Assembly (NCBI GenBank): GCA_013287135.1
Contig: JABDEK010000019.1
Span: 1 to 60,055, forward strand
Length of the DNA stretch: 60,055 nucleotides
Reading direction: 5' to 3'
Origin: Acidobacteriota bacterium
GTDB taxonomy: Bacteria > Acidobacteriota > Terriglobia > Acidiferrales > UBA7541
Each line of letters begins with the position of its first letter. Positions within the stretch are counted from its first letter, which is position 1. Below the pieces are notes generated by a model. It worked only from the letters and a program-made list of their open reading frames with translations. It searched no databases and was not told the DNA's origin. Below are positions 1 through 8,428 of the stretch, one piece after another. The translations under genes and the position numbers were made by a program.

Positions 1-1
1 C

Positions 2-466
2 CTCTCCGGTGGCGTTATAACCAGCAATACCATTACCGGTCCGGGCGCAGGATCGTTTAATGCCCAGGGCCTGACTGGTCAAAATGGATCCTTCACTGCC
101 TCGATCAACGTAATCACAAATTGGGAGTCCGCCATAGTGGACTTCAACGCAGGAACGTACACCAATAACACGATACGCGAGACGTCCGTTGGATTTGCCT
201 TCAACACCTCCGGGGCTACTGTAAATTCAAATACGATCGCGCATGTCGCAATTAGCGGAATCGAGTTCAATTGCAATACCGGCACGGTGAGGGGCAACAC
301 AATCGACGATGCGGAGACTGGCTTGAACGACGTTCCGGGGAGCCAGAACTCGACGAACAACTTCTTCAACGTGGTGACAATCCGAAACGATGGATGTTCG
401 GACGCTAGTTCGGGTTTGTCCAAGGGTGCAGCGGCGCACACGCCAAAAAGAGTCCCGCGAACCTAA
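2..466 (+). CDS. C-terminal part of a right-handed beta-helix repeat protein (cut by window start)
   Basis: The frame is open from the first bases of the window and stops at TAA 464-466, so only the last ~154 residues are seen. The chain has recurring short units of the type xxSNTIxG, NNTIxE, SNTIAH and GNTIDD, spaced about 22-25 residues. This spacing is typical of parallel beta-helix (NosD/pectate-lyase-like) coils. These folds are usually secreted or surface proteins that bind or cleave polysaccharides, but no catalytic residue can be assigned from this piece. The tail after about residue 130 is Ser/Ala/Lys-rich and lacks an anchor motif. The GTG at 137 inside the frame is unlikely to be the real start because the repeats extend upstream of it. 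Confidence 0.7.
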   Translation, partial: LSGGVITSNTITGPGAGSFNAQGLTGQNGSFTASINVITNWESAIVDFNAGTYTNNTIRETSVGFAFNTSGATVNSNTIAHVAISGIEFNCNTGTVRGNTIDDAETGLNDVPGSQNSTNNFFNVVTIRNDGCSDASSGLSKGAAAHTPKRVPRT

Positions 467-575
467 TAGGCAGTGACATAGTGGGCTTTCTAAACTCCGG
501 TCGAAGCGTTAGGAAATGCTTTCCCGCCGTAACAACGATGTAATGCCCGGTAACACCACGACTAGTACTGACCGA

Positions 576-593
576 AAGCCCGAGTTCGGGCTT
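576..593. other. Small GC-rich hairpin between two genes
   Basis: A 7-bp perfect inverted repeat (AAGCCCG / CGGGCTT) with a 4-nt loop lies about 110 bp after the beta-helix gene. It has no U-run after it, so it is at best a weak terminator for the upstream gene. The rest of 467-739 shows no recognisable gene. Confidence 0.3.
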
Positions 594-739
594 GACTTTG
601 AGTTCTTCGAGAGTATAGTCCCCGCCAGACCGTAGTGGATATCTCGTTCTCTCTCTCCTGAAGCCTGAGCGATGAAAAATGGTTTTGCTGTCGAGTCACG
701 TTTATACATTTGGGACCCAGTGAAAAGTTAGGAGGAACC

Positions 740-1192
740 ATGCGACGAAGCACTTCACGGGCGTTTCAGTACTTTTGTGTGCCCAGTCTCCTCCTATGTC
801 TGGCGCTCGCAGTACTGGCCAAGGATGGACGCGACTTCGCCGGTTATTATGCGCTCAGCAACGTCAGCGAGCGAGGCGATAAGGTCGAGTTCACGATGAC
901 GGTGCTGGTTTTCAACTACAGCGATCTGGGCGACATCAACGCACCGGTCATCGCGCTGTTGGAAGCAGAGTCGCACGCGAAGCTGGGCGAATTCAGCGCG
1001 GTGAAAACGATACCTGCGAAGCATGACGTAATCGTCAGCGGGAAATTCAGCGTGTCAAAGATGGAATTTCAGAGTTGGAGCAAGCATGGCAGCCCGCAGG
1101 TCGTCGTGATCTATGAGGACTCTGGGCGCACTCTGCGCGAGCACGTACAGCTATCGCGGCGACCGATGTTGCCGCCAGTGACAGCGTATTAG
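740..1192 (+). CDS. Small exported protein of unknown function
   Basis: A 150-residue protein. The ATG at 740 is chosen because GGAGGA at 731-736 sits four bases upstream; an in-frame start at 710 lacks a ribosome site. Residues 1-28 form a signal peptide: basic start (MRRSTSR), then a Leu/Ala/Cys-rich core ending near VLAKD. The mature part is mostly beta-strand-like with alternating hydrophobic residues and no Cys pairs or known motif. I do not recognise a family. It lies 44 bp before the NHL-repeat giant on the same strand, so the two may be co-transcribed and exported together. Confidence 0.7.
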   Translation: MRRSTSRAFQYFCVPSLLLCLALAVLAKDGRDFAGYYALSNVSERGDKVEFTMTVLVFNYSDLGDINAPVIALLEAESHAKLGEFSAVKTIPAKHDVIVSGKFSVSKMEFQSWSKHGSPQVVVIYEDSGRTLREHVQLSRRPMLPPVTAY

Positions 1193-1236
1193 GCGTTGTC
1201 TGACGAAAAACGACGAAATTCCTGGGAGAAAAATTG

Positions 1237-4200
1237 ATGCGTCCATTTCGCATGTTCCTTCTGATTTTTTTTCCGGTACTTGTGTTCACTCTCAGCGCGG
1301 GAGCGCAGCAGGATCAAATCAACACGGTGGTAGGCGGCAGCGGGCCGAACGACATCCCTGCCATTGACGCCGACTTGTATGGGCCGTATCAGGTCGCTCT
1401 CGATAGTCACGGAAACTACTATTTTGCCAGCAGGAATCGGCACCAAGTTTTCAAGGTGGACAGCACGGGTTTCCTCACCGTGGTGGCCGGAAATGGTTTG
1501 CAGGGTTATAGCGGCGACGGGGTTTTCGGCGGAGCGGCGCAGGCCATGCTGAACACCCCTTTTGGTGTGACGGTGGACAGTCTCGGCAACGTGTACATTG
1601 CGGATACGTACAACCAAGTAATCCGAAAGGTTGACACTACTAACACGATCACGACCGTGGCAGGTGTTGTAGGCAATGCGGGTTACAACGGCGATGGTAG
1701 TCCGGCCACTTCGTTCTGGTTGTATTATCCGTCGCAGTTGGCCGTCGACTCCTCGAATAATGTTTTTATCGCCGACGCGAATAACGCCCGCATTCGAAAA
1801 CTCACGGTCTCCAGTGGCACCATCAGCACGGTGGCTGGAAATGGTGGAAGCTACGCCTATTGTGCGAATGGCACACTCGCTACCTCTTGTGACCTTTCCT
1901 ACACGTTATCCGTGGCCGTGGACTCTGCCGACGATATTTTTCTCGAAGATGTCAACGAATGTGTTGTTTATGAAGTGAATCACGGGACGGGCAACATCAC
2001 GACCATCGCAGGTACGGCTGGTACCTGCGGCGGCACTGGCGATGGCGGCGCGGCGACTAGTGCGGAAATAAACCCGCTCGGTTATGGTGAACTCGCCGTC
2101 AACAGCGCGGGGACGCAAGTTTGGCTCGCAGACTATTGGAACGATGCCATCCGACTGATTGCTGTGGGCGGCCACATCAATACTGTCGCTGGGCAAAACG
2201 GCACGTGCAATGGCACCTCAGGCGACGGTGGAGCGGCCACGAGCGCTTGTGTAGGTTACCCTATCGGCATCGCAGTGGATAGCGCGGGGGATCTTTTCTT
2301 AACGAACGGTTTTAATGGGGTTACTGTTGGTGTCCGCGAAGTGCCCTGCTCGCTCGGCGGTGCCTGCACGCCCCCGACCGGAGACACAGCAGGTAACATC
2401 TACACCGTGGCAGGAAATGGCAGCACCAGCGACGAATCGCCGGTCAATGGTGTCCCAGCGCTGAACGTGACTCTATATTACCCGGCAGGCGTATTGGTGG
2501 ATCCGTCCGGAAATATCTTCATTTCTGACACCGCTAACCAAGTTGTTCGCGAACTTGTGAACTCCAGCGGCGACGTCAATATCTTTGCAGGAAAAGGAAC
2601 GGCTGGCTATGGGAGTGACGGCGTCCCGGCCACGAGCGCATATGTTAACTATCCGGCGGGCATAGCACGCGATTACAACGGCAACATTTTCTTTGCAGAT
2701 ACCGATAACTGTATCATCCGCGAAGTGAACACGTCTAGCAACATCAGCACGTTTGCTGGAATACCACTGTCATGCGCCTACGGCGGGGACGGCGGACTAC
2801 CGACCGGCGCTCACCTTAATCACCCGAACGACGTGTTCTTGGACACCTACGGCAACATGTTCATCGCTGACACTTCCAATCAAGTGATACGCGAGATCGT
2901 GTGCGCGACGACGGGCACGCTCACCTGTATTCCGCCGACAGGCGAGACAGGGGGCTACATCTATACGGTCGCCGGAAACAACCACCAAGGATACGGTGGT
3001 GACGGCGGACCTGCCACCAGCGCCGAACTGTACGCCCCTTTCTCTGCTGCGGTGGATGGCGCGGGGAACCTCTACGTCGCCGACACCGACAACCACCGAA
3101 TTCGCGAAGTGAACGCTGTAACCAAAGTGATCGACACTGTCGCTGGCAACGGAACTGGAGGTTTCAGCGGGGACGGCCCAGCCACGGCGAACAGTTTGTA
3201 TTACCCTGAAGCAGTCCGTGCGGGTGCCAACGGCAATATATTCATCGCCGATACCAACAATAACCGGATTCGATGGGTGGACGCTGCTGGCACAATGACC
3301 ACGTTCGCCGGTACTGGCGGTGGCTCCGGTGGCGATGGCGGTCCCGCTATTGATGCTGGGTTGTACCTTCCGGCTGCGCTTTTCGAAGACACGTCCGGCA
3401 ACTTCTTCATTGCCGACACGTACAACGACCGCATTCGCAAGATCAACGCGTTTGCTGCGGTAGGGCGTTCCGCCAGCAGCCTCCTTTTCGAGATACAGCC
3501 GGTGGGCACGATTAGCGACGCATTGGATCTTATTCTTAGTGGCATTGGGCCTGCATCAATCACAAACGTCAGCACTAGCGGAGACTTCACCGAGTTGGAC
3601 AACTGCGTCGGAAGCTTGCCCAACGGAACGACGTGCACCGTGTCGGTTTACTTCATGCCGACCCACTCCGGTGCGCGATATGGCACGCTGACCGTCACTA
3701 CCAACGGCTACCTCAACACCACAACCACGGTCGCGTTGCAAGGAACGGGAGAGGGCCTCACGATCACGGGCGCTCCACTTTCGTTTGGCAGCCACGTGAT
3801 CGGTACACCCACCGCTAAGAGTGTAACCATTAAGGGCAGCACGACGTATAGCTCGCTAGCACTTTCCGGTGATACCACGGACTTCACCATAACAAACAAC
3901 ACCTGCACCGGCACGATTTCGTCTTGCACAATCAGCGTTAACTTTAACCCCCAAAGCGCTGGCTTGAAAAAAGCCACACTAGTTATAAAGGATAGCGATC
4001 CTACTAGCCCGCAATTAGTCGCCGCCACCGGATCGGGAACCAGCTATGAATCACTTACTCCCGCGTCGGTAAAGTTTGCGAACACCCTAATCAACGCGAC
4101 TAGCGCGAACACAAAAATCACCTTCAAGTACACGGGAACCGGCACGTTGACGTTGAGCGGCATCACGCCGAGCGCCAACTTCTCCGTGGACGAGACGGGA

Positions 4201-4728
4201 ATTACGACCGACCCATGCAGCAATGGGTTAATGTTGACGCAGAATAAATTCTGCTACTTCAACGTGGCGTGCTCTCCTGGTACCACGCTTGGGCAGATCA
4301 CCGGCAACGTGACCGTGTCGTTCACGGGAGACATTCACAACTCTTCGTTGGTGCTCCCGCTGAGCGGAAACGGCACGGAGGTCAAGATCACTGGGTCGCT
4401 GGCGTTCGGCACAGTGACGGGAGGTACATCGAAACCTCTATCGGTGACAGTCACTAACGAGGGAACGGTACCGTTGACCTTCAGCCCCGCCCCGTCAATG
4501 AGCGGCACGGACGCTGCGCAATACGTCGTACTCCCGTATAGCGTTAGCCCGCTCTATAGCACTTGTCTGAACGGATCGGTAACGCTCACGCAGACCCAAC
4601 ACTGCACGATCACCGTGCAGTTCAACTCGCCGGCGGGCAGCGCCGGGTCGGCCAATCCCGCTACGCTGAACATTTACGACAATGGCGGAGGCAGTCCGCA
4701 GACATCGGCCGCGTCCGGCAAAGACTAA
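1237..4728 (+). CDS. Large secreted NHL-repeat protein with choice-of-anchor-D (Ig-like) C-terminal domains
   Basis: A 1163-residue exported protein. ATG 1237 follows GGGAGA at 1224-1229; the TTG just before it is a weaker choice. Residues 1-25 are a signal peptide (hydrophobic FLLIFFPVLVFTLSAGA). Residues ~30-750 hold about twelve NHL-type modules of ~55-65 residues with the pattern TVAGNG..GYSGDGGPATSA, then P.GVAVD..GN.YIADT.N..IRKV, expected to form beta-propellers. Residues ~755-1150 hold three or four immunoglobulin-like blocks of the choice-of-anchor-D/ASPM-SPD-2 type (phrases like CTVSVYFMP, CTISVNFNPQSAG, CTITVQF). Such proteins are known as extracellular adhesion or scaffold proteins; no enzyme motif is visible. 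Several modules carry Cys pairs, unusual for NHL blades, suggesting disulfides after export. A terminator follows. Confidence 0.85.
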   Translation: MRPFRMFLLIFFPVLVFTLSAGAQQDQINTVVGGSGPNDIPAIDADLYGPYQVALDSHGNYYFASRNRHQVFKVDSTGFLTVVAGNGLQGYSGDGVFGGAAQAMLNTPFGVTVDSLGNVYIADTYNQVIRKVDTTNTITTVAGVVGNAGYNGDGSPATSFWLYYPSQLAVDSSNNVFIADANNARIRKLTVSSGTISTVAGNGGSYAYCANGTLATSCDLSYTLSVAVDSADDIFLEDVNECVVYEVNHGTGNITTIAGTAGTCGGTGDGGAATSAEINPLGYGELAVNSAGTQVWLADYWNDAIRLIAVGGHINTVAGQNGTCNGTSGDGGAATSACVGYPIGIAVDSAGDLFLTNGFNGVTVGVREVPCSLGGACTPPTGDTAGNIYTVAGNGSTSDESPVNGVPALNVTLYYPAGVLVDPSGNIFISDTANQVVRELVNSSGDVNIFAGKGTAGYGSDGVPATSAYVNYPAGIARDYNGNIFFADTDNCIIREVNTSSNISTFAGIPLSCAYGGDGGLPTGAHLNHPNDVFLDTYGNMFIADTSNQVIREIVCATTGTLTCIPPTGETGGYIYTVAGNNHQGYGGDGGPATSAELYAPFSAAVDGAGNLYVADTDNHRIREVNAVTKVIDTVAGNGTGGFSGDGPATANSLYYPEAVRAGANGNIFIADTNNNRIRWVDAAGTMTTFAGTGGGSGGDGGPAIDAGLYLPAALFEDTSGNFFIADTYNDRIRKINAFAAVGRSASSLLFEIQPVGTISDALDLILSGIGPASITNVSTSGDFTELDNCVGSLPNGTTCTVSVYFMPTHSGARYGTLTVTTNGYLNTTTTVALQGTGEGLTITGAPLSFGSHVIGTPTAKSVTIKGSTTYSSLALSGDTTDFTITNNTCTGTISSCTISVNFNPQSAGLKKATLVIKDSDPTSPQLVAATGSGTSYESLTPASVKFANTLINATSANTKITFKYTGTGTLTLSGITPSANFSVDETGITTDPCSNGLMLTQNKFCYFNVACSPGTTLGQITGNVTVSFTGDIHNSSLVLPLSGNGTEVKITGSLAFGTVTGGTSKPLSVTVTNEGTVPLTFSPAPSMSGTDAAQYVVLPYSVSPLYSTCLNGSVTLTQTQHCTITVQFNSPAGSAGSANPATLNIYDNGGGSPQTSAASGKD

Positions 4729-4749
4729 AACAATACAACCAACACGGAC

Positions 4750-4784
4750 AGCGGGGAGCGCAGTAAGGTTCCCCGCTTTTCTTT
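4750..4784 (+). terminator. Rho-independent terminator after the NHL-repeat gene
   Basis: AGCGGGGA at 4750-4757 pairs with TCCCCGCT at 4770-4777 around a 12-nt loop, followed directly by TTTCTTT. It lies 21 bp after the stop codon of the NHL gene and is the clearest intrinsic terminator in the first 5 kb. Confidence 0.75.
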
Positions 4785-5014
4785 CAATTCACCACCGAAG
4801 ATCGTCTCCGCGTGCCACATCAATCGCAAAACTATGCGCCAAGTTATTTGGGTGGTCGCCCCACCCTTTCCCTTTCGTCCCAATTGGGACTGTCAAATCT
4901 CCCGCCTTGCGCTATCACCGCATCCATCCGATAGCGTCGGCCCTAGCGGCTCTCCGTAGCGCCTAGCGGCATTTGACTGAGCTAGAAAACCCATCGGGAA
5001 CGTAAATTTTATAA

Positions 5015-5307
5015 TTTTCTGGTGCGTCGCTACGCTGGAAGAAGAAATATCGAAAACTAGGGCAGGAACGATTGCAGGGTCGGTACTTTTGCGAGAGTAA
5101 TCCGCCATCTGGAACGAATAAACGAATCGGGAAGCTTCTGTTAGGCAACCGATTCGCCAAGGCGGCGCGGGGAGACTCATTGCCCTGAAAAAGATAGGTG
5201 TCCCTGTGTATAAGGTTTCCTGTGAAATTGGTTCTGAAAAGATACTTGCCTTAGCTGAGAAGAAACTGGATGAGTTGAGTACGGCGAAGCCATCCTCTAC
5301 GAAGTAG
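5015..5307 (+). pseudogene. Decayed coding remnant in two frames, identity unknown
   Basis: Two consecutive open stretches without a normal start look coding. The first (5015-5185) reads a Lys/Arg-rich segment including LRWKKKYRKLG and KRIGKLLLGNRF, then stops at TGA 5186. The second, overlapping in another frame (about 5176-5304), continues with LKKIGVPVYKV and a Lys/Glu/Leu helix (KILALAEKKLDEL), stopping at TAG 5305. They could be one gene split by a frameshift near 5180. I cannot name the family. Position between a terminator and an integrase remnant suggests leftovers of an inserted element. The surrounding 4785-5014 holds nothing recognisable. Confidence 0.3.
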
Positions 5308-5312
5308 AGGAT
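5292..5312. repeat. Perfect 9-bp hairpin with a GAA loop
   Basis: ATCCTCTAC at 5292-5300 and GTAGAGGAT at 5304-5312 are exact inverted copies around GAA. The sequence after it is AT-rich but not a U-run, so a terminator is doubtful. It overlaps the end of the decayed reading frame and lies ~35 bp before the integrase remnant, so it could be a relic of an element boundary. Confidence 0.4.
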
Positions 5313-5347
5313 ATTAGTGGTCTAACTAGTACTAAATATATATTTAA

Positions 5348-5545
5348 ACTAAGTTTAGCGGTGTGAACCCCTACAGCGTCGCCAAACTTGTTGGAATTAC
5401 CGTCGACATACTAGAAAGGCACTACGCGCCACTTATTCCGGAGCTTCGCGAGCGTGTGAGGCGTGCACTCGATAGTGCTGAAGGCTTGGATGGAATGCTC
5501 CGCCGGAACACCTATTCACAGGAACAGAAAGAACATATCCACTAA
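5348..5545 (+). pseudogene. C-terminal remnant of a tyrosine recombinase (phage-type integrase)
   Basis: A reading frame of about 65 codons ending at 5545 contains NPYSVAKLVGITVDILERHY followed by a Leu/Arg-rich helix. This matches the last part of tyrosine recombinases: the GHSSV..T..HY region in which the Tyr (here in ERHYAP) is the DNA nucleophile, plus the C-terminal helix. The rest of the catalytic domain (Arg and HxxR motifs) and the N-terminal DNA-binding domain are absent upstream, where stops occur in all frames. It cannot be active. The remnant faces the 3' end of the RNase P RNA gene 145 bp away. The stretch 5546-5690 between them shows no gene. Confidence 0.65.
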
Positions 5546-5690
5546 AGAACCCACTGGCTGTTCGATCAATTCGTATTGAATCTCGCCTTCAGTCGGAATC
5601 TCGAAGAGGAAATCCGAATCAGCTAATCTTTGAAGAATGGCGGTGACAAATTGGTGAGGGTGTAAAAAATGCGATAACTATAACAGAATT

Positions 5691-6247
5691 AGCGGGTGAG
5701 CCTGTAAGCCGGATTCTGTCCGCCGCGCGTCGCTAATCCTAATTCGCATCAGGATTCTTAACGCGCGACACGGTGATCATTCCTCTAGGTTCCGGATCGC
5801 TCCGGGACTCAAGCAGCCTACCCGAGGGTCGCAGCAAACACTCCTTCGAGTGTTCGCATACGGGCTGGGCCAGCCCTCCCCTCCTATTTGACCTTGCTCC
5901 ACGCGGGGTTTTCCGTGCCCCGGATGTTGCCACCCGGGCGGTGGGCTCTTACCCCACCTTTTCACCCTTGCCAAATGCGCCGACCGTTAGAGGCGAGCCC
6001 CAGGTTTTACCTGCGGCCCACCGCCGAAGTCCAAGCCTCACCGGCGGTTTATTTTCTGTGGCACTTTCCGTAGCCGCTCCAGACATGCTCGCGCACGCCT
6101 TGAACGTGGCCCCCTGGCGTTACCAGGCGCGTTGCCCTTCACCCTGAGAGGCTGCCAGTGGCAGCTTCAAGGTTGTGGAGTCCGGACTTTCCTCCCGTCC
6201 ATCCCGCTTTCGCCGAAACGGACCGGCGATCACCCGGCTCACCCGCT
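5691..6247 (-). ncRNA. rnpB: RNase P RNA, bacterial type A, enlarged
   Basis: The catalytic RNA of RNase P, which trims 5' leaders from pre-tRNAs. Read on the minus strand it starts AGCGGGTGAG (6247-6238) and ends with its complement CTCACCCGCT (5700-5691), forming P1. All core elements are present: GAGGAAAGTCCGGACTCCA (P4 5' strand), AGGGTGAAGGGCAACGCG, GCCACAGAAAA, AAGGGTGAAAAGGTG, GGTAAGAGCCCACC, GGAGCAAGGTCAAATAGG, GAGGAATGATCACC (P2 3' strand) and ACAGAATCCGGCTTACAG (P4 3' strand). At ~557 nt it is much longer than the usual 350-450. Extra length lies in the P12 region and in an added helix between P2' and P4' (P19, 5724-5767). Confidence 0.95.
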
Positions 6248-6253
6248 ACGCCA

Positions 6254-6282
6254 ATTATACGCTGTCACATGGCGGGCAACAA
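6254..6282 (-). promoter_or_regulatory. Sigma-70-type promoter of rnpB
   Basis: On the minus strand a perfect -10 TATAAT (6259-6254) is preceded by a 17-bp spacer and a -35-like TTGTTG (6282-6277). Transcription starting seven bases after the -10 box would begin at A6247, exactly the 5' base of the P1 helix. This agreement strengthens both calls. Confidence 0.75.
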
Positions 6283-6328
6283 TGAGCGATGAACGGAACG
6301 ATTATCGTGAAGGAAATACCTGCCGCAT

Positions 6329-8347
6329 TTATTTCGCGGAAACTAGTTTCTCGAACTGGCTCTCATCCAAGATCGAAACGCCCAGAGATTGCGCCTTCGC
6401 CAGCTTTGAGCCGGGATCAGCACCCGCCACCACGTAGCTAGTTTTCTTGCTAACCGATCCGCCAGCTTTCCCACCATGCGCGGCCACAAGTGCTTCAGCA
6501 GCCTCCCGCGTGCGATTCGCCAGCGTGCCGGTAAAAACGAATGTTTTGCCGGAGAATTTCGCGCTAATCGGAGCAGCGCGTTCTTCCTTCATATTTACGC
6601 CCACTGCTTTCAGATGTTCGATGAGCTTTCGATTCGCCCATTCCGAGAAAAATTCCAGTACACCTTCCGCGACTTTCGGCCCCACTTCTCCTACTTCCAT
6701 TAATTGCTCCGCGGAAGCTGATGCCAATTTGTCCATGGAACAAAAATGTTCCGCGAGTAACTGCGCGGTGCGTTCTCCCACAAACGGCATCCCAATGGCA
6801 TAAATCAGCCGCGCCAAGCTGTTTTTTTTGCTTGCCGCAATCTCGTCGATCAGGTTTTGCGCGGACTTCTCCGCCATACGATCCAGGCCGGCGAGTGTTT
6901 CCAGCTCGAGCTTGTACAAATCTGCAAAATCCTTCACCACATTTTTCTCCAGCAATTGATCAATAATCTTCTCACCCAGGCCGTCGATATTCATCGCATG
7001 CCGCGCCGCAAAGTGGAGAAACGATTCCCTTCTGCGCACCGGGCAAGAGACATTTACGCAACGAAAGGCGATCTCTCCTTCCACATGATGCACACGCATC
7101 CCGCACACCGGACATTTGTCCGGCATTTTGAATTCCTTTTCTTCCGTTCCATGCTTCACCACTTTCAGCACGTGAGGTATTACCTCGCCCGCGCGCTCCA
7201 CCAACACCGTATCTCCCGCATGAATTCCCAACCGCTGCACTTCATCCATGTTGTGCAACGTGGACTTCACCACGGTGACTCCGCCGATCTGCACCGGCTC
7301 AAAGACCGCGAAAGGAGTTAGAACACCGGTTCTTCCCACGCTCACAAGAATGTCCCTCACGAGCGTGGTTTCCTGATGCGCCGGATATTTATAAGCGATT
7401 GCCCAGCGCGGCGACTTCGCGGTGAAGCCCACTTCATTCTGCAGCGCGATCTCATTCGCCTTGACCACGATTCCGTCGATCTCGAAGGGAAGCTTCTCGC
7501 GCTTTGACTCCCATTTATTTATATATTTGTCCACGGCGTCGATAGACTCGCAAAGTTCCCAATCCTCGCTAACCTGGAACCGCAGATTCGAAAGCGCTTC
7601 CAAAATCTCAGAATGCCGTTTCTTTGGAGGACGCCCATCCACCAATAAATAGTAGGCGAAAAAATCGAGCCGTCGAGAAGATGTGATGTTAGGGTCCAAA
7701 ACCCGAACGGAGCCCGCCGCCGCATTTCGCGCGTTCGCATAGCGCTTGCCGCCGATCACATCCTGCTGTTCATTTAATCGCTCGAAGGCTTTGCGCGTCA
7801 TAATGCCTTCGCCGCGAACTTCGAAAGTGCCCGGCAGCCCGGCCTTCTTCAGCCGCGCTGGATCCAAGGTCAACGGGATCGTCCGGATGGTTCGCACGTT
7901 AGCCGTCACGTCTTCCCCCGTCCTACCATCACCGCGCGTTACACCGCGAACGAGCGAACCTTTTTCGTACATCAACGACATGCTTAGCCCGTCAAACTTA
8001 TGTTCCGTCGTATATTCAATTTTTTCGCGGCCAGTCGCTTGCCGCATGCGCCGGTCAAAATTCGCTAAATCCTCCATGGAGAACGCATTGTCCAAACTCA
8101 CCATCGGCGTTCGGTGCTGAACTGTTTGAAATCCTTCGCGCGGAACGCCGCCCAATCGCTGCGTGGGGGAGTCCGGAGTAACCAACTTGGGGTTTTCGGC
8201 CTCTAACTGCTTGAGCCGCTTCATCAGACGGTCGTACGCCGCGTCGGAGATCTCTGGATCGTCCGCCACGTGGTACAGATAATCGTGGTGGCGTATCTCC
8301 TCGCGGAGGTGCTGAATCTCTTTTGCGACCTCGCTACTCTTGGACAT
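6329..8347 (-). CDS. ligA: NAD-dependent DNA ligase LigA
   Basis: Seals nicks in duplex DNA using NAD+ during replication and repair. The 672 residues match the usual LigA length. Order: Ia domain (1-~65), adenylation domain with the KFDG motif (catalytic Lys117), OB fold (~320-400), Cys4 zinc finger (CPVCG ... CVNVSCP, ~410-435), helix-hairpin-helix repeats (~450-580) and a C-terminal BRCT domain (~595-672; FSGKTFVFTGTL). All key parts look intact. ATG 8347 is close behind a promoter (8388-8416), giving a short leader. It is monocistronic and ends 81 bp from the rnpB -10 region; the two genes face the same way. Confidence 0.97.
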   Translation of the reverse strand: MSKSSEVAKEIQHLREEIRHHDYLYHVADDPEISDAAYDRLMKRLKQLEAENPKLVTPDSPTQRLGGVPREGFQTVQHRTPMVSLDNAFSMEDLANFDRRMRQATGREKIEYTTEHKFDGLSMSLMYEKGSLVRGVTRGDGRTGEDVTANVRTIRTIPLTLDPARLKKAGLPGTFEVRGEGIMTRKAFERLNEQQDVIGGKRYANARNAAAGSVRVLDPNITSSRRLDFFAYYLLVDGRPPKKRHSEILEALSNLRFQVSEDWELCESIDAVDKYINKWESKREKLPFEIDGIVVKANEIALQNEVGFTAKSPRWAIAYKYPAHQETTLVRDILVSVGRTGVLTPFAVFEPVQIGGVTVVKSTLHNMDEVQRLGIHAGDTVLVERAGEVIPHVLKVVKHGTEEKEFKMPDKCPVCGMRVHHVEGEIAFRCVNVSCPVRRRESFLHFAARHAMNIDGLGEKIIDQLLEKNVVKDFADLYKLELETLAGLDRMAEKSAQNLIDEIAASKKNSLARLIYAIGMPFVGERTAQLLAEHFCSMDKLASASAEQLMEVGEVGPKVAEGVLEFFSEWANRKLIEHLKAVGVNMKEERAAPISAKFSGKTFVFTGTLANRTREAAEALVAAHGGKAGGSVSKKTSYVVAGADPGSKLAKAQSLGVSILDESQFEKLVSAK

Positions 8348-8387
8348 GGAAACCCCGGACGGATGCAGTCGGTTCGAGCATCCAAAT

Positions 8388-8416
8388 ATTATACAATGCG
8401 CCCTTGTCTCTCATAA
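8388..8416 (-). promoter_or_regulatory. Probable promoter of ligA
   Basis: Minus-strand TATAAT (8393-8388), a 17-bp spacer and TTATGA (8416-8411, weak -35). The predicted start is ~34 nt before the ligA ATG. It lies in the 81-bp divergent gap with the lipid kinase gene. Confidence 0.5.
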
Positions 8417-8428
8417 TTGGATAGGACT

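Noticed and set aside
5773-6147. Protein-coding frames across the RNase P RNA
   Set aside because: They run antisense or sense through highly conserved RNA blocks and are products of the RNA's base composition.
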